The position numbers and the translations under genes were made by a program. The notes beneath the pieces are model-generated. The model had not been told where the DNA came from. It ran no database searches and saw only the letters and a program-made list of their open reading frames with translations. This document shows positions 33,420-41,325 of a DNA stretch of 64,000 nucleotides, piece after piece. The stretch covers positions 2,501-66,500 of the forward strand of contig NZ_JAFBEB010000001.1 of the NCBI RefSeq assembly GCF_016908525.1, given 5' to 3'. The stretch's first letter is position 1. Each line of letters opens with the position of its first letter. The DNA is from Brevibacillus fulvus. Its GTDB lineage: Bacteria > Bacillota > Bacilli > Brevibacillales > Brevibacillaceae.

Positions 33420-34332
33420 ACAGTTCTTCCATCGAAAGATAACGCTCGCCGCTGTCCGCACAGATGGCGAGCACTTTTTTATTTGGCCCCAATTTCTTCG
33501 CCAGTTGCAAGGCGGCATAGACGGCCGCGCCGGAAGAAGGTCCAACCAAGATCGCTTCCCGTTTCGCCAGCAGGCGTGTTGTTTCCAATGCTTCCTCGTC
33601 GGTAATTTGCACGATCTCATCATAAACGGATTGATTCAAGATCGGGGGAATGAAGCCGGGACTGGTTCCGACCAGCTTATGCGGACCGGGTTGCCCGCCG
33701 GACAGGACAGGCGAGCCAGCTGGTTCGACAACGCTGATATGCAACTGGGGCAAATGCTGGCGAAGCACTTCTCCGGTGCCGGTAATCGTTCCGCCTGTTC
33801 CGGCGGTGGCAACAAAACCGTCCAGTTCACCATTCATTTGTTGCAAAATTTCTTTGGCTGTGGTCAACCGGTGAATCTCCGGATTGGCGTTGTTTTCAAA
33901 TTGCATCGGCATAAAACTGTTGGGAATTTCCCGCAGCAATTGCTCCGCTTTGCGAATCGCGCCGGGCATCTTTTCCGCGCCAGGCGTCAGGACGACCTTG
34001 GCCCCGTACGCTTGCAGAAGCTGAATGCGCTCCCGGGTCATCGTATCGGGCATGACAAGGATCGCTTTGTAGCCTTTGACGGCAGCGCCCATCGCCAGAC
34101 CGATTCCCGTATTGCCGCTGGTCGGCTCAATAATCGTTGCGCCGGGCTGCAATTTGCCCGCTCTTTCCGCTTCGGTCAGCATATGATAAGCGGCTCTGTC
34201 CTTGACACTGCCGCTCGGATTAAATTTTTCCAGTTTCACATAAACAGCGGCCATCTCTTCCGTGGCCAGCCGCCGCAATCGTACGACCGGGGTTTGTCCG
34301 ATCAATTCCCCCATATGATTGGCGATACGCAC
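33406..34332 (-). CDS. cysK: Cysteine synthase (O-acetylserine sulfhydrylase)
   Basis: 308 residues. PLP lysine K44 lies in NPSGSVKDRAA, the phosphate loop is GTGGTITG, and TSGNTG binds the substrate carboxylate. It makes cysteine from O-acetylserine and sulfide, although CysM-type or mixed substrate use cannot be ruled out. The GTG start is chosen because GGAAAGGGTG lies seven to eight bases before it; an internal ATG (MGELIG) has no site. No T-box or S-box leader was seen upstream. Confidence 0.9.
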   Translation of the reverse strand: MRIANHMGELIGQTPVVRLRRLATEEMAAVYVKLEKFNPSGSVKDRAAYHMLTEAERAGKLQPGATIIEPTSGNTGIGLAMGAAVKGYKAILVMPDTMTRERIQLLQAYGAKVVLTPGAEKMPGAIRKAEQLLREIPNSFMPMQFENNANPEIHRLTTAKEILQQMNGELDGFVATAGTGGTITGTGEVLRQHLPQLHISVVEPAGSPVLSGGQPGPHKLVGTSPGFIPPILNQSVYDEIVQITDEEALETTRLLAKREAILVGPSSGAAVYAALQLAKKLGPNKKVLAICADSGERYLSMEELFTGE

Positions 34333-34419
34333 TAGCAAACACCCTTTCCACACAAACTTGATTACATCTTACCACATCGGAATACAAGAATATAAGCGAA
34401 CAGACAAGTACGGTTCATT

Positions 34420-34448
34420 TCGACAAATGGAGACAAGCATGGTACAAT
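34420..34448 (+). promoter_or_regulatory. Sigma-A promoter of dgk-dck
   Basis: TCGACA (34420-34425), 17-base spacer, TACAAT (34443-34448); each box differs from consensus at one base. Confidence 0.7.
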
Positions 34449-34488
34449 GAAAATCGCTTTGATATTCCGGGGAGGATTACGATTTTAT

Positions 34489-35136
34489 ATGAAGCCAATT
34501 TTCGTTACCGTGGAGGGGCCAATCGGCGTTGGAAAAACCTCTTTGTCACAGGCAATCAGCCAGGAGCTGCAGCTGGAGCTATTGTTGGAGATTGTAGATG
34601 AAAATCCGTTCTTGAGTCAGTTCTACCAAAATATTTCGGAATGGAGTTTCCAACTCGAAATGTTTTTTTTATGCAATCGCTACAAACAACTGCAAGATAT
34701 TGAGAACAATTATTTGCACAAGGGCATTTCGGTGGTAGCCGATTACAATATCTTTAAAAATACGATCTTCGCCAGACGGACCTTAAATTCCCGTAATTTG
34801 CCCAAATACTTGAAAATCTATGACATCCTGACGAGCGATCTGCCGCAGGCGAACTTGATCGTCTACTTGACTGCGTCAATCGATACATTGATGCAGCGGA
34901 TTGCGAAGCGGGGACGTGAAATGGAAAAAAATATGGATGTGACCTACATGGAAAATCTGATTGCCGACTATGAGCGGTTTATGCAAGAATTCCAGCTGAG
35001 ACATCCGGAGACGACTGTTCTGAAGTTTCAATGCGACGATCTCGATTTTGTACATAAACCGGAGGATCGGCGGTTTATCCTTGATCAGGTTCGGAATGCG
35101 GTACAGACGCAGGTTGAAAAGAACGAGTATTCATAA
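34489..35136 (+). CDS. dgk: Deoxynucleoside kinase, deoxyguanosine-kinase type
   Basis: 215 residues from ATG 34489, downstream of GGGAGGAT. P-loop GPIGVGKTS (10-18), then the substrate region ENPFLSQFYQN and VVADYNIFKNTIF, where the usual DRS motif is replaced by DYN as in the Bacillus dGK branch. It phosphorylates deoxyguanosine for nucleotide salvage. It stands 23 bases before the dck gene, the same pair as in B. subtilis. Shadow starts upstream lie between promoter and ribosome-binding site. Confidence 0.87.
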   Translation: MKPIFVTVEGPIGVGKTSLSQAISQELQLELLLEIVDENPFLSQFYQNISEWSFQLEMFFLCNRYKQLQDIENNYLHKGISVVADYNIFKNTIFARRTLNSRNLPKYLKIYDILTSDLPQANLIVYLTASIDTLMQRIAKRGREMEKNMDVTYMENLIADYERFMQEFQLRHPETTVLKFQCDDLDFVHKPEDRRFILDQVRNAVQTQVEKNEYS

Positions 35137-35159
35137 ATGGGTAAGGAGCTAAAGATTAC

Positions 35160-35846
35160 ATGTCACAATATCGAAACACGGAGATGCGTGAAAAATACGG
35201 AATTCCCCACAATGCGATTATTACGGTCGGCGGAACGGTGGGGGTCGGCAAATCGACGTTTACCAAAGCGCTGGCCGATTTGCTCGGGTTTCGCATTTCG
35301 GTCGAAAAAGTGGACGGCAATCCATATTTGAGCCGATTTTATCAAGACTTTTCCCGTTGGGGCTTCCATTTGCAAATTTTCTTTTTGGCGGAGCGTTTTA
35401 AAGAGCAAAAGCGAATGTTTGATTACGGCGGCGGCTTTGTTCAGGATCGGTCCATTTATGAAGATACCGGAATCTTTGCCAGAATGTTATTCGAACAAGG
35501 GCGAATGACACCGGAGGATTACGAAACGTATACGCAATTGTTCGAAGCGATGGTGATGACACCGTATTTTCCGCACCCGGATGTTTTGATCTATCTGGAG
35601 GGCAGCTTCGAAGAAATTTTGCAACGGGTTCGGGAACGGGGCAGACCGATGGAACAGCAAACGCCAATCGAGTATTGGCAAGACTTGTACGAGCGTTACG
35701 AGCATTGGATTCGCAATTTTTCCACGTGTCCCGTCCTGCGGATCAATATCAACGAGTATGATCTCAGTGAAGATATCAGCTCACTCGAAGTGATAATGGA
35801 CAGATTGGCGGAAAAAATCAGACTGGTTAGAAGTTCACGGTTATAA
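35160..35846 (+). CDS. dck: Deoxynucleoside kinase, deoxyadenosine/deoxycytidine type
   Basis: 228 residues. P-loop GTVGVGKST (25-33), the DRS motif in GGGFVQDRSIYEDTGIF and the lid RERGRPMEQQTP are as in B. subtilis Dck. It phosphorylates deoxyadenosine and deoxycytidine. AAGGAG lies about 12 bases before the ATG, slightly far. Followed by a strong terminator. Confidence 0.92.
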   Translation: MSQYRNTEMREKYGIPHNAIITVGGTVGVGKSTFTKALADLLGFRISVEKVDGNPYLSRFYQDFSRWGFHLQIFFLAERFKEQKRMFDYGGGFVQDRSIYEDTGIFARMLFEQGRMTPEDYETYTQLFEAMVMTPYFPHPDVLIYLEGSFEEILQRVRERGRPMEQQTPIEYWQDLYERYEHWIRNFSTCPVLRININEYDLSEDISSLEVIMDRLAEKIRLVRSSRL

Positions 35847-35879
35847 CGTGAGAACGACAGATACAATCGGATTGCAACA

Positions 35880-35917
35880 GGTCTCGCTGAGGGGAAAACA
35901 GGCGAGACCTTTTTTTT
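35880..35917 (+). terminator. Terminator of dgk-dck
   Basis: GGTCTCGC (35880-35887) pairs with GCGAGACC (35902-35909), then eight Ts. Confidence 0.9.
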
Positions 35918-35927
35918 ATCCTCCATT

Positions 35928-35956
35928 CTGCAAGCGGGTGGGGGCTGTGATATAAT
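35928..35956 (+). promoter_or_regulatory. Extended -10 promoter for the 36071 operon
   Basis: CTGCAA (35928-35933), 17-base spacer, TATAAT (35951-35956) preceded by TGA, giving an extended -10. The leader to the first start is about 108 bases. Confidence 0.65.
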
Positions 35957-36070
35957 GATTTCGCTATATGGAGAGTTCGCTGTCGAATACATCGATTGCC
36001 GAGACAAGGGCAAGATTACCGATAGAACGAGCAGAACCAAACCGTCGTAAAGACAATGGAGGAACAGACT

Positions 36071-36385
36071 ATGGAGATTCATTCGCACCAGCAGCTGCTG
36101 CAGTTGCTGCGTGAGCAATTTGCCGCTCAAGCTGAAATCAGTTTTACGCAATGGGACACAGAAGGAGAGGACGAAGAAGAAACGCAGTTTCACGGCCGTC
36201 TGCTGGAGGTAACACTGACAGACAACCAGTTCGGGGAAAAAGACCTGTGGCTTCAGTTTGAAACCGATGGCGACAAGGTGGAAATATTGATGGAATTACC
36301 CGCAGAAGAAACGGATTTAGGTTCGGTCGAGGAGGAACAGCTCCGTATTTTTGGCACCGAGGCGGAGCTGGTTTTGACGAAATGA
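36071..36385 (+). CDS. Small acidic protein of unknown function
   Basis: 104 residues from the ATG seven bases after GGAGGAAC; the ATG that overlaps this site is rejected. Strongly acidic, especially WDTEGEDEEETQ and LPAEETDLGSVEEEQ, with an alternating beta-strand pattern (GRLLEVTLTD, DLWLQFETDG, KVEILMELP). No family recognised. The next gene starts in its stop codon (ATGA), so the two products are made in step and may act together. Confidence 0.7.
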   Translation: MEIHSHQQLLQLLREQFAAQAEISFTQWDTEGEDEEETQFHGRLLEVTLTDNQFGEKDLWLQFETDGDKVEILMELPAEETDLGSVEEEQLRIFGTEAELVLTK

Positions 36386-37161
36386 GCAAAAACAGCAAGT
36401 TTTCCTATTACGGGACACCTGATCGGATGACTCAAAAAGAGCAATATCACTGTGAAAAATATATAAAGCGTCACCGGGAGCGGCTTATCGCCGTCGGGCG
36501 CTATCTGATTGACCAGGAAGCGTTGCTCGCGCCATTCAATCTGGATTGCTTTCATTGTTTGCACGTTCATCGGGAGACGTGTTGCGAAAATGGTCAGCCG
36601 TATGCCGTAGCGGACTGGCAACGGGCGACGCTGGAACAGACAGCACCGGCTATCGCTGAACTTTATCTGAGTGAAGCTGTCAAAAAACAAGTCAACCAAC
36701 AAGGAATTTGGGAAGCGGGCAGCCGCACCCCCGGAAATTTGGCCTTGCGTCACGGCAGTTGCTTGTTTTATACCGAGATTGACGGCAAAAAATGCTGCTC
36801 GATCCACGCATATGCCGAGGCGCATCAGCATGAACTGTATCCGTTGAAACCGTTCAGTTGCCAGCTGTATCCGCTTGATCTGATCCAGGCGGACGAACAA
36901 ATTCTGATTACTGCGGTGACGCGGGATACAGCCGCTTTTTCTCGCTGGGGAAGCGATTATTTGGACAACTTTTATTGCGCTAGCAAGGATCGCAGGAAAG
37001 CGGCTGAGCATCTCGCGCCGGAACATTTCGCCATCGAGGATTACCGGCCGGCCTACTTATGGGGACTTGCTTTTATTGGCGGAGCTTTTGGTCCGGAGGT
37101 GGCAGAAACGCTCAAGGATATTATGGAGAATCATAATGTGCCGCAAGCCTCCTCATCTTGA
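36382..37161 (+). CDS. Cysteine-cluster protein (YkgJ/DUF3109-like)
   Basis: 259 residues, soluble. Cysteines are grouped: CFHC and CC near residues 54-65, then CLFY, CC (about 133-143) and CQLYPLD near residue 160. The pattern CxxC...CC...C...CQLYP resembles the cysteine-cluster proteins around YkgJ, thought to bind zinc or an iron-sulfur cluster. Function unknown. Translationally coupled to the acidic protein before it. No signal peptide or membrane helix. Confidence 0.65.
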   Translation: MSKNSKFSYYGTPDRMTQKEQYHCEKYIKRHRERLIAVGRYLIDQEALLAPFNLDCFHCLHVHRETCCENGQPYAVADWQRATLEQTAPAIAELYLSEAVKKQVNQQGIWEAGSRTPGNLALRHGSCLFYTEIDGKKCCSIHAYAEAHQHELYPLKPFSCQLYPLDLIQADEQILITAVTRDTAAFSRWGSDYLDNFYCASKDRRKAAEHLAPEHFAIEDYRPAYLWGLAFIGGAFGPEVAETLKDIMENHNVPQASSS

Positions 37162-37267
37162 TCGCGTGTTTCGGGTATCTTAGTGTATAGGAAGAAAAAC
37201 CCCATCGTTCAAAATGATGGAGATCTATGCTATTTTTAGAATAAAAGCGGAAAAAGGAGCAAGAAGG

Positions 37268-37777
37268 ATGAAACCAAAAACCCCGAAAGAATCGAGAACG
37301 GTTCAGGCATCGCTGGTGTTGCCTACGGATACGAATAACATTGGCACCGCATTTGGCGGGGCGATGATGGCCTATATCGATGAAGTGGCAGCGATCGCGG
37401 CCAGCAGACATTCACGGAAAACGGTAGTAACCGCTTCGCTCGACTCGATCGACTTTCTCAATCCGGCGAAAATGGGCGATTCCGTCTGCGTCGAAGCATT
37501 TGTCACCTCAACCGGAACCAGTTCGATGGAAATTTTCGTCAAGATCATTTCTGAAGATTTGCGGACGGGCGAACGCCAGCTCACGGCCATTTCTTTTCTG
37601 ACCTTTGTCGCACTGGACGAAAATGGCAAGCCGACTCCAGTCCCGCCGATTCAACCGGAAACGGAAGAGGAAATTTACCTGTTTAATACCGCCAAAGATC
37701 GCAAAGCGATGCGCAAAGAACGGCGCGATGCGACCGAACAGTTTATTCAGCAACTGAATATCACCAAAGAAATATAA
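37268..37777 (+). CDS. ykhA: Acyl-CoA thioesterase, hotdog fold (YkhA type)
   Basis: 169 residues from the ATG eight bases after AAAGGAGC. A BACH/YciA-like hotdog domain: LPTDTNNIGTAFGGAMMAYID has the catalytic Asn and Asp/Glu region, and ASLDSIDFLNPAKMGD the second strand pair. The C-terminal basic helix (KDRKAMRKERRD) is usual. It hydrolyses acyl-CoA in the cytoplasm, chain length unknown. Monocistronic with its own terminator. Confidence 0.88.
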   Translation: MKPKTPKESRTVQASLVLPTDTNNIGTAFGGAMMAYIDEVAAIAASRHSRKTVVTASLDSIDFLNPAKMGDSVCVEAFVTSTGTSSMEIFVKIISEDLRTGERQLTAISFLTFVALDENGKPTPVPPIQPETEEEIYLFNTAKDRKAMRKERRDATEQFIQQLNITKEI

Positions 37778-37780
37778 ATA

Positions 37781-37815
37781 AAACCTGCCCCTCAAAAATG
37801 AGGAGCAGGTTTTTG
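37781..37815 (+). terminator. Terminator of the thioesterase gene
   Basis: AACCTGC-CCCTC pairs with GAGGA-GCAGGTT, followed by TTTTT. Confidence 0.85.
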
Positions 37816-37895
37816 CTGTCATGAACTTTCGCAAAGGAAAGCCGCAGTTGGCATGCTTTACGCGAAAATGATTTGGTTGTGCCTTTTTCGCCCAG

Positions 37896-39395
37896 TTACA
37901 TCGTCCAAAGCCATTCGTTTTGCAGCAGCTGTTCCGCTTTTGCCAGATCAGGATGCATTTCGCGATCTTCCAGCAAGCGCGGGATCTCCTGACGAATGCG
38001 CTGGTAAGCTTGTGCCGTGCCGCGCCCTAGTCGTCCTTCGCCAAAATCAATCGCCTGGGCGGCTGCCAAATATTCGATCGCCAGCACTTTCCTCACATTG
38101 TCCACGATCGTCCGCAATTTGCGAGCAGCCGTTGTTCCCATGCTGACATGGTCCTCCTGGTTGGCCGATGAAGGTATGGAATCGACCGAAGCGGGATGGC
38201 AAAGCACTTTATTTTCCGAAACGATCGAGGCAGCGACGTACTGGGTGATCATGAAGCCGGAATGCAGTCCTCCCTTCTCGGTGAGAAAACCGGGCAATCC
38301 GCTCAGCTGCGGATTCACCAGCCGTTCCGTTCTGCGTTCGGATATATTGGCCAATTCCGCCATGGCGATAGCCAAAAAGTCAGCGGCCAACGCCATCGGC
38401 TGGCCGTGGAAGTTGCCGCCGGAAATGACGTCTCCCGTATCGGAAAACAACACGGGGTTGTCCGTGACGCTGTTACACTCGCGGGTAACCGCCGTCCAGA
38501 CGTATTCCAGGGCATCGCGTGTGGCACCGTGAACTTGCGGGATACAACGCAGGCTGTAAGGGTCCTGCACACGCAGTTGGCCCTGTGACGTAATTCGTTC
38601 GCTGCCTTCCAGCAGCAGCAGCATTTTACGGGCCGACTCCTGCTGGCCGGGATGCGGTCGAACCGCATGTAGCTGCGGATCAAAGGCGTCGCGGATGCCG
38701 CGCAGAGCTTCCATCGTCATCCCGGCGATAACTTCCGCGTTTTCCATCAGTCTGCGGGCATCGTACAGAGACAAACAAAGCAAGGCGGTCATCGCTTGGG
38801 TGCCGTTGATCAGGGCAAGTCCTTCCTTGGCCTGGAGTTGGATCGGCGCCAACCCGGCGGCGTGCAAGGCGGCAGCTCCGGCCATGCGTGTTCCCTTGTA
38901 TTCCGCTTCTCCTTTGCCCAGCATCACCAGTACCATATGAGCGAGCGGAGCCAAATCGCCGCTTGCCCCCAAAGAACCTTGCTGGGGAATCATCGGATGA
39001 ACGCCGAGATTGCACATATCGATCAGCAACTGAACGGTTTGCGGGCGTATGCCAGAATATCCTTTCGCCAAAGCATTGACGCGCAGAGCCATCATCGCTC
39101 GGACGACTTCAACCGGATAAGGTTGGCCAAGTCCGCAAGCATGGCTCATGATCAAATTTTCCTGCAGCTGGCTGACCTCCTCGGCTGGGATGACCACATC
39201 GGAAAATTTTCCGAAGCCGGTCGTAATGCCGTACACGACCCGCTGTTGTTCAACCATCGTTTCCACCATCTGGCGGGACCGAACGATGTTTTGTCGCGCT
39301 TCTTCGGTCAATTCCAACTGGGCAAAATCTCGGGCAATGGCGACGACTTGTTCAATCGTCAACTGATTGCCATCAACAAATATGCGGGGTGCCAT
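37896..39395 (-). CDS. hutH: Histidine ammonia-lyase
   Basis: 499 residues. The A144-S145-G146 triad in GSLGASGDLAPLA forms the MIO electrophile, Y56 (VVYGITTGFG) is the catalytic tyrosine, and GNFHGQPMAL and EQ-rich HVSMGTTAARK segments complete the site. It deaminates histidine to urocanate, the first step of Hut degradation. The other hut genes are not in the window. AAAGGAGG precedes the ATG. Its leader of about 160 bases holds a small open frame and an intrinsic terminator, so transcription is probably controlled by attenuation or antitermination. Confidence 0.94.
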   Translation of the reverse strand: MAPRIFVDGNQLTIEQVVAIARDFAQLELTEEARQNIVRSRQMVETMVEQQRVVYGITTGFGKFSDVVIPAEEVSQLQENLIMSHACGLGQPYPVEVVRAMMALRVNALAKGYSGIRPQTVQLLIDMCNLGVHPMIPQQGSLGASGDLAPLAHMVLVMLGKGEAEYKGTRMAGAAALHAAGLAPIQLQAKEGLALINGTQAMTALLCLSLYDARRLMENAEVIAGMTMEALRGIRDAFDPQLHAVRPHPGQQESARKMLLLLEGSERITSQGQLRVQDPYSLRCIPQVHGATRDALEYVWTAVTRECNSVTDNPVLFSDTGDVISGGNFHGQPMALAADFLAIAMAELANISERRTERLVNPQLSGLPGFLTEKGGLHSGFMITQYVAASIVSENKVLCHPASVDSIPSSANQEDHVSMGTTAARKLRTIVDNVRKVLAIEYLAAAQAIDFGEGRLGRGTAQAYQRIRQEIPRLLEDREMHPDLAKAEQLLQNEWLWTM

Positions 39396-39408
39396 ATATT
39401 TTCCTCCT

Positions 39409-39528
39409 TTAGCAGAGCAGAGAAGCAAAAGAAAAGGGGTTAGGAATATAATTCCTAACCCCTTGACTGGTTACTCCAGATCTATGATGAATGGATTGTT
39501 GAAGTTGACATGGACTGCGCATGGCCAT
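39409..39528 (-). CDS. Candidate leader peptide upstream of hutH
   Basis: 39 codons. The ATG follows AGGAAGCGAGG with AGGA at seven bases. The peptide begins MAMRSPCQLQQSIHHRSG and its two adjacent histidine codons (39484-39489) lie just before the terminator; the frame then runs through the hairpin and stops 13 bases before the hutH ATG, abutting the hutH ribosome-binding site. Placement suggests a regulatory role, but such short frames arise by chance and nothing proves translation. Confidence 0.4.
   Translation of the reverse strand: MAMRSPCQLQQSIHHRSGVTSQGVRNYIPNPFSFASLLC
39427..39464 (-). terminator. Intrinsic terminator in the hutH leader (attenuator)
   Basis: AAGGGGTTAGGAAT and ATTCCTAACCCCTT (39434-39447 and 39451-39464) are perfect inverted repeats of 14 pairs with a three-base loop. 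On the minus strand it is followed by TTTTCTTTT. It lies between the hutH promoter and the hutH start, so full-length transcription needs readthrough. A small CTGG/CCAG hairpin stands just before it. Confidence 0.85.
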
Positions 39529-39564
39529 CCTCGCTTCCTGATTCTGCTGACAGTATTTCTTTCC

Positions 39565-39592
39565 ATTGTAGTATAAGTTATTCGGGTGTCAA
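39565..39592 (-). promoter_or_regulatory. Sigma-A promoter of hutH
   Basis: On the minus strand TTGACA (39592-39587), 16-base spacer, TACAAT (39570-39565). A perfect -35 and near-perfect -10 give a strong promoter with a predicted start near 39558, about 160 bases before hutH. Confidence 0.8.
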
Positions 39593-39718
39593 TAGGTAAC
39601 AAAAAAGGCGATTGACCAAAAAACGGGCGCGACTTTTTTGGGAAGGCTGGGCAGGTGTCGTGCCTTGCCGGGGATAAGTGTCATACCATGTACTGTGCGA
39701 TTTCACCAGAAAGGACGT

Positions 39719-40228
39719 GTGAGTAGGTTGGAAAAAAGAGAAAGTTCGCAAGTGCCCTATACCCCGCCGAAAAAAGAAGTGCCGATGCCGCCGGTCATGC
39801 CGAAAAAAGAGGTGCCGATGCATCCGCCGGTCATGCCGAAGAAGGAAGTTCCGATGGTGCCGGTGCCGATCATTCCCAAAAAGGAGATTCCGCTGCCGCC
39901 AAAGCCAATGCCAATGCCGAAACCGATGCCAAAGCCGCTGCCGAAACTGACCTTGCCCAACATTAATATCAATATTGTAAACAAATACCATTTTCACTTG
40001 GAATGGATGAAATACTTCAAACAAAAAACGGAAGCTTACCCGCGCCACCATCGAAAGTACCGCAAATACCGCCGATACTACAAATATCATAAAGAAAGAA
40101 TGCATCATTATTACAGCAAATGTTATCCTGAATCCAGCAGCTACGACAGCTATTCTCATTCCTATTCCCATAACCATTCCCATTGCACATGCAGCGTGGA
40201 TGGATGTTCTTCTTCCTCCTCCAGCTAA
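39719..40228 (+). CDS. Proline/lysine-repeat, His/Tyr/Ser-rich coat-like protein
   Basis: 169 residues from a GTG close to AAAGGA; a TTG three codons later is an alternative. Four repeats of PKKE-V/I-P-M/L (residues about 17-60) lead into a Pro-Met-Lys tract, then a short possible folded segment NKYHFHLEWMKYF, a very basic RHHRKYRKYRRYYKYHKER stretch, and a Ser/His/Cys tail ending in six serines. No signal peptide. Tyr-, His- and Cys-rich low-complexity proteins like this occur in Bacillus spore coats. CATACCAT at 39682-39689 resembles a sigma-E or sigma-K -10. Family not recognised. Confidence 0.65.
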   Translation: MSRLEKRESSQVPYTPPKKEVPMPPVMPKKEVPMHPPVMPKKEVPMVPVPIIPKKEIPLPPKPMPMPKPMPKPLPKLTLPNININIVNKYHFHLEWMKYFKQKTEAYPRHHRKYRKYRRYYKYHKERMHHYYSKCYPESSSYDSYSHSYSHNHSHCTCSVDGCSSSSSS

Positions 40229-40249
40229 CATAGGAAGCCCCCGGAAAAG

Positions 40250-40288
40250 ATATGCCGCTTCGTTGGGAAGCGGTGTATTTTTTTTGCT
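40250..40288. terminator. Terminator between convergent genes
   Basis: GCCGCTTC pairs with GAAGCGGT across GTTGG, followed by TATTTTTTTT. The uvsE gene ends six bases beyond it. Confidence 0.8.
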
Positions 40289-40293
40289 CTGGT

Positions 40294-41214
40294 TTAACCG
40301 ACTGGGCAGCTGCCGGCCGTCAACCCAGCCCGCAGGTTGAGCAAGGCGGTATCTTTGTTTTTGCACTCCAGCATAACGTCGACATCATAGTCGCTTAACG
40401 AAGCGACAAAGGCCAAGAAATCTTCAAGGACGATTTCATCGGCGTGTGCGCGAAACTCCTTTTCCGATTTGGGGGAGGAAAAATGCATCTTTGGCGTACG
40501 GTCTCCCCATGTTGCAAGAATTCGCGGCAAATAATCCAGCCAGTTTTCCCCTTCGTTCGCGCAAGTATGGTGGTGGTAATCGAACACCATCGGCACAGAG
40601 AGGGCTTCGCACAATTCCAGAACATCGCGCATGGTAAAGGACGTATCGTCATTTTCCACGACCAGCCGCTTCTTGATCGATTCCGGCAAGCTGGCGAAGT
40701 TTTCCTGGAAGCGGGCAAGTGATGATGCTTTGTCTCCATAAACCCCGCCGACATGGGTGACCAGGACGGAATTGTCGTCAAGGCCCATCAGGTCAAACAC
40801 CTGGGCGTGATAGGCGAAATCTTTGACGGTTGCTTCCAGCACTTTCGGGTTGGGGGAGTTGAGGATGCTGTAATGGCCCGGATGGGAAGTCAGGCGTATC
40901 CCGTGCTCGCGGATGTAGGCGCCGGCTTTTTCGAAATCCCACAGAAACTCGCTTGCCCAATCCCAGTCGGCAGCAATGGGATGGGTTGCCATCGGGACAA
41001 ACTCCGAAGGCAGCCGGTACAAGAAGATGTTCTGTTCCAGATTATACGCCAACAGATCCATCAGGTTAAAAAAGTTGGTTTGCAGCACTTTTCGCAGCTT
41101 TTTCAGCCGTTCGGCCGGCGTCAGCTTTTCCAGCTGTTTGACCGTCGTTTTTTTGTTCGGGTTGTTTTTCGTAGCCATGCTGATACAGGCATAACCCAAC
41201 CGAATCACCAACAT
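40294..41214 (-). CDS. uvsE: UV DNA damage endonuclease UvsE
   Basis: 306 residues. IRLGYACI at the N-terminus and the TIM-barrel metal ligands in LTSHPGHYSIL, VTHVGGVYGD, LVVENDD, VFDYHHHT and KMHFSSPK mark the UVDE family. It nicks DNA 5' of pyrimidine dimers and other lesions, starting an alternative excision repair route. The ATG is two bases from GGGG; a GTG two codons later is better spaced (eight bases) and may be the true start. No repair gene is adjacent, but splB is 8 kb away. Confidence 0.92.
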   Translation of the reverse strand: MLVIRLGYACISMATKNNPNKKTTVKQLEKLTPAERLKKLRKVLQTNFFNLMDLLAYNLEQNIFLYRLPSEFVPMATHPIAADWDWASEFLWDFEKAGAYIREHGIRLTSHPGHYSILNSPNPKVLEATVKDFAYHAQVFDLMGLDDNSVLVTHVGGVYGDKASSLARFQENFASLPESIKKRLVVENDDTSFTMRDVLELCEALSVPMVFDYHHHTCANEGENWLDYLPRILATWGDRTPKMHFSSPKSEKEFRAHADEIVLEDFLAFVASLSDYDVDVMLECKNKDTALLNLRAGLTAGSCPVG

Positions 41215-41325
41215 CGCCCCTTTTTGTTTGCCGTTTGTGTCAGTAGTATTCCCGTTTCCGTTGCATGAAGCAGTCCGCTTCGTGGGAGGATAAAGGAGAG
41301 TTTGGAGAAAAGAGGAGGATGTTCC

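Noticed and set aside
34333-34446. T-box or S-box leader for cysteine synthase
   Set aside because: The minus-strand upstream region is short and shows no T-box sequence, terminator or riboswitch helix.
39528-39555. 31-codon leader frame starting at the hutH -10 box
   Set aside because: Its ATG overlaps the -10 element, upstream of the predicted transcript start, so it could not be translated from this promoter; the frame starting at 39528 is the better candidate.
39743-39960. CRISPR-like or satellite repeat
   Set aside because: The repeated DNA follows codon boundaries and encodes the PKKE repeats of a protein; spacing is irregular and there are no spacers or cas genes.
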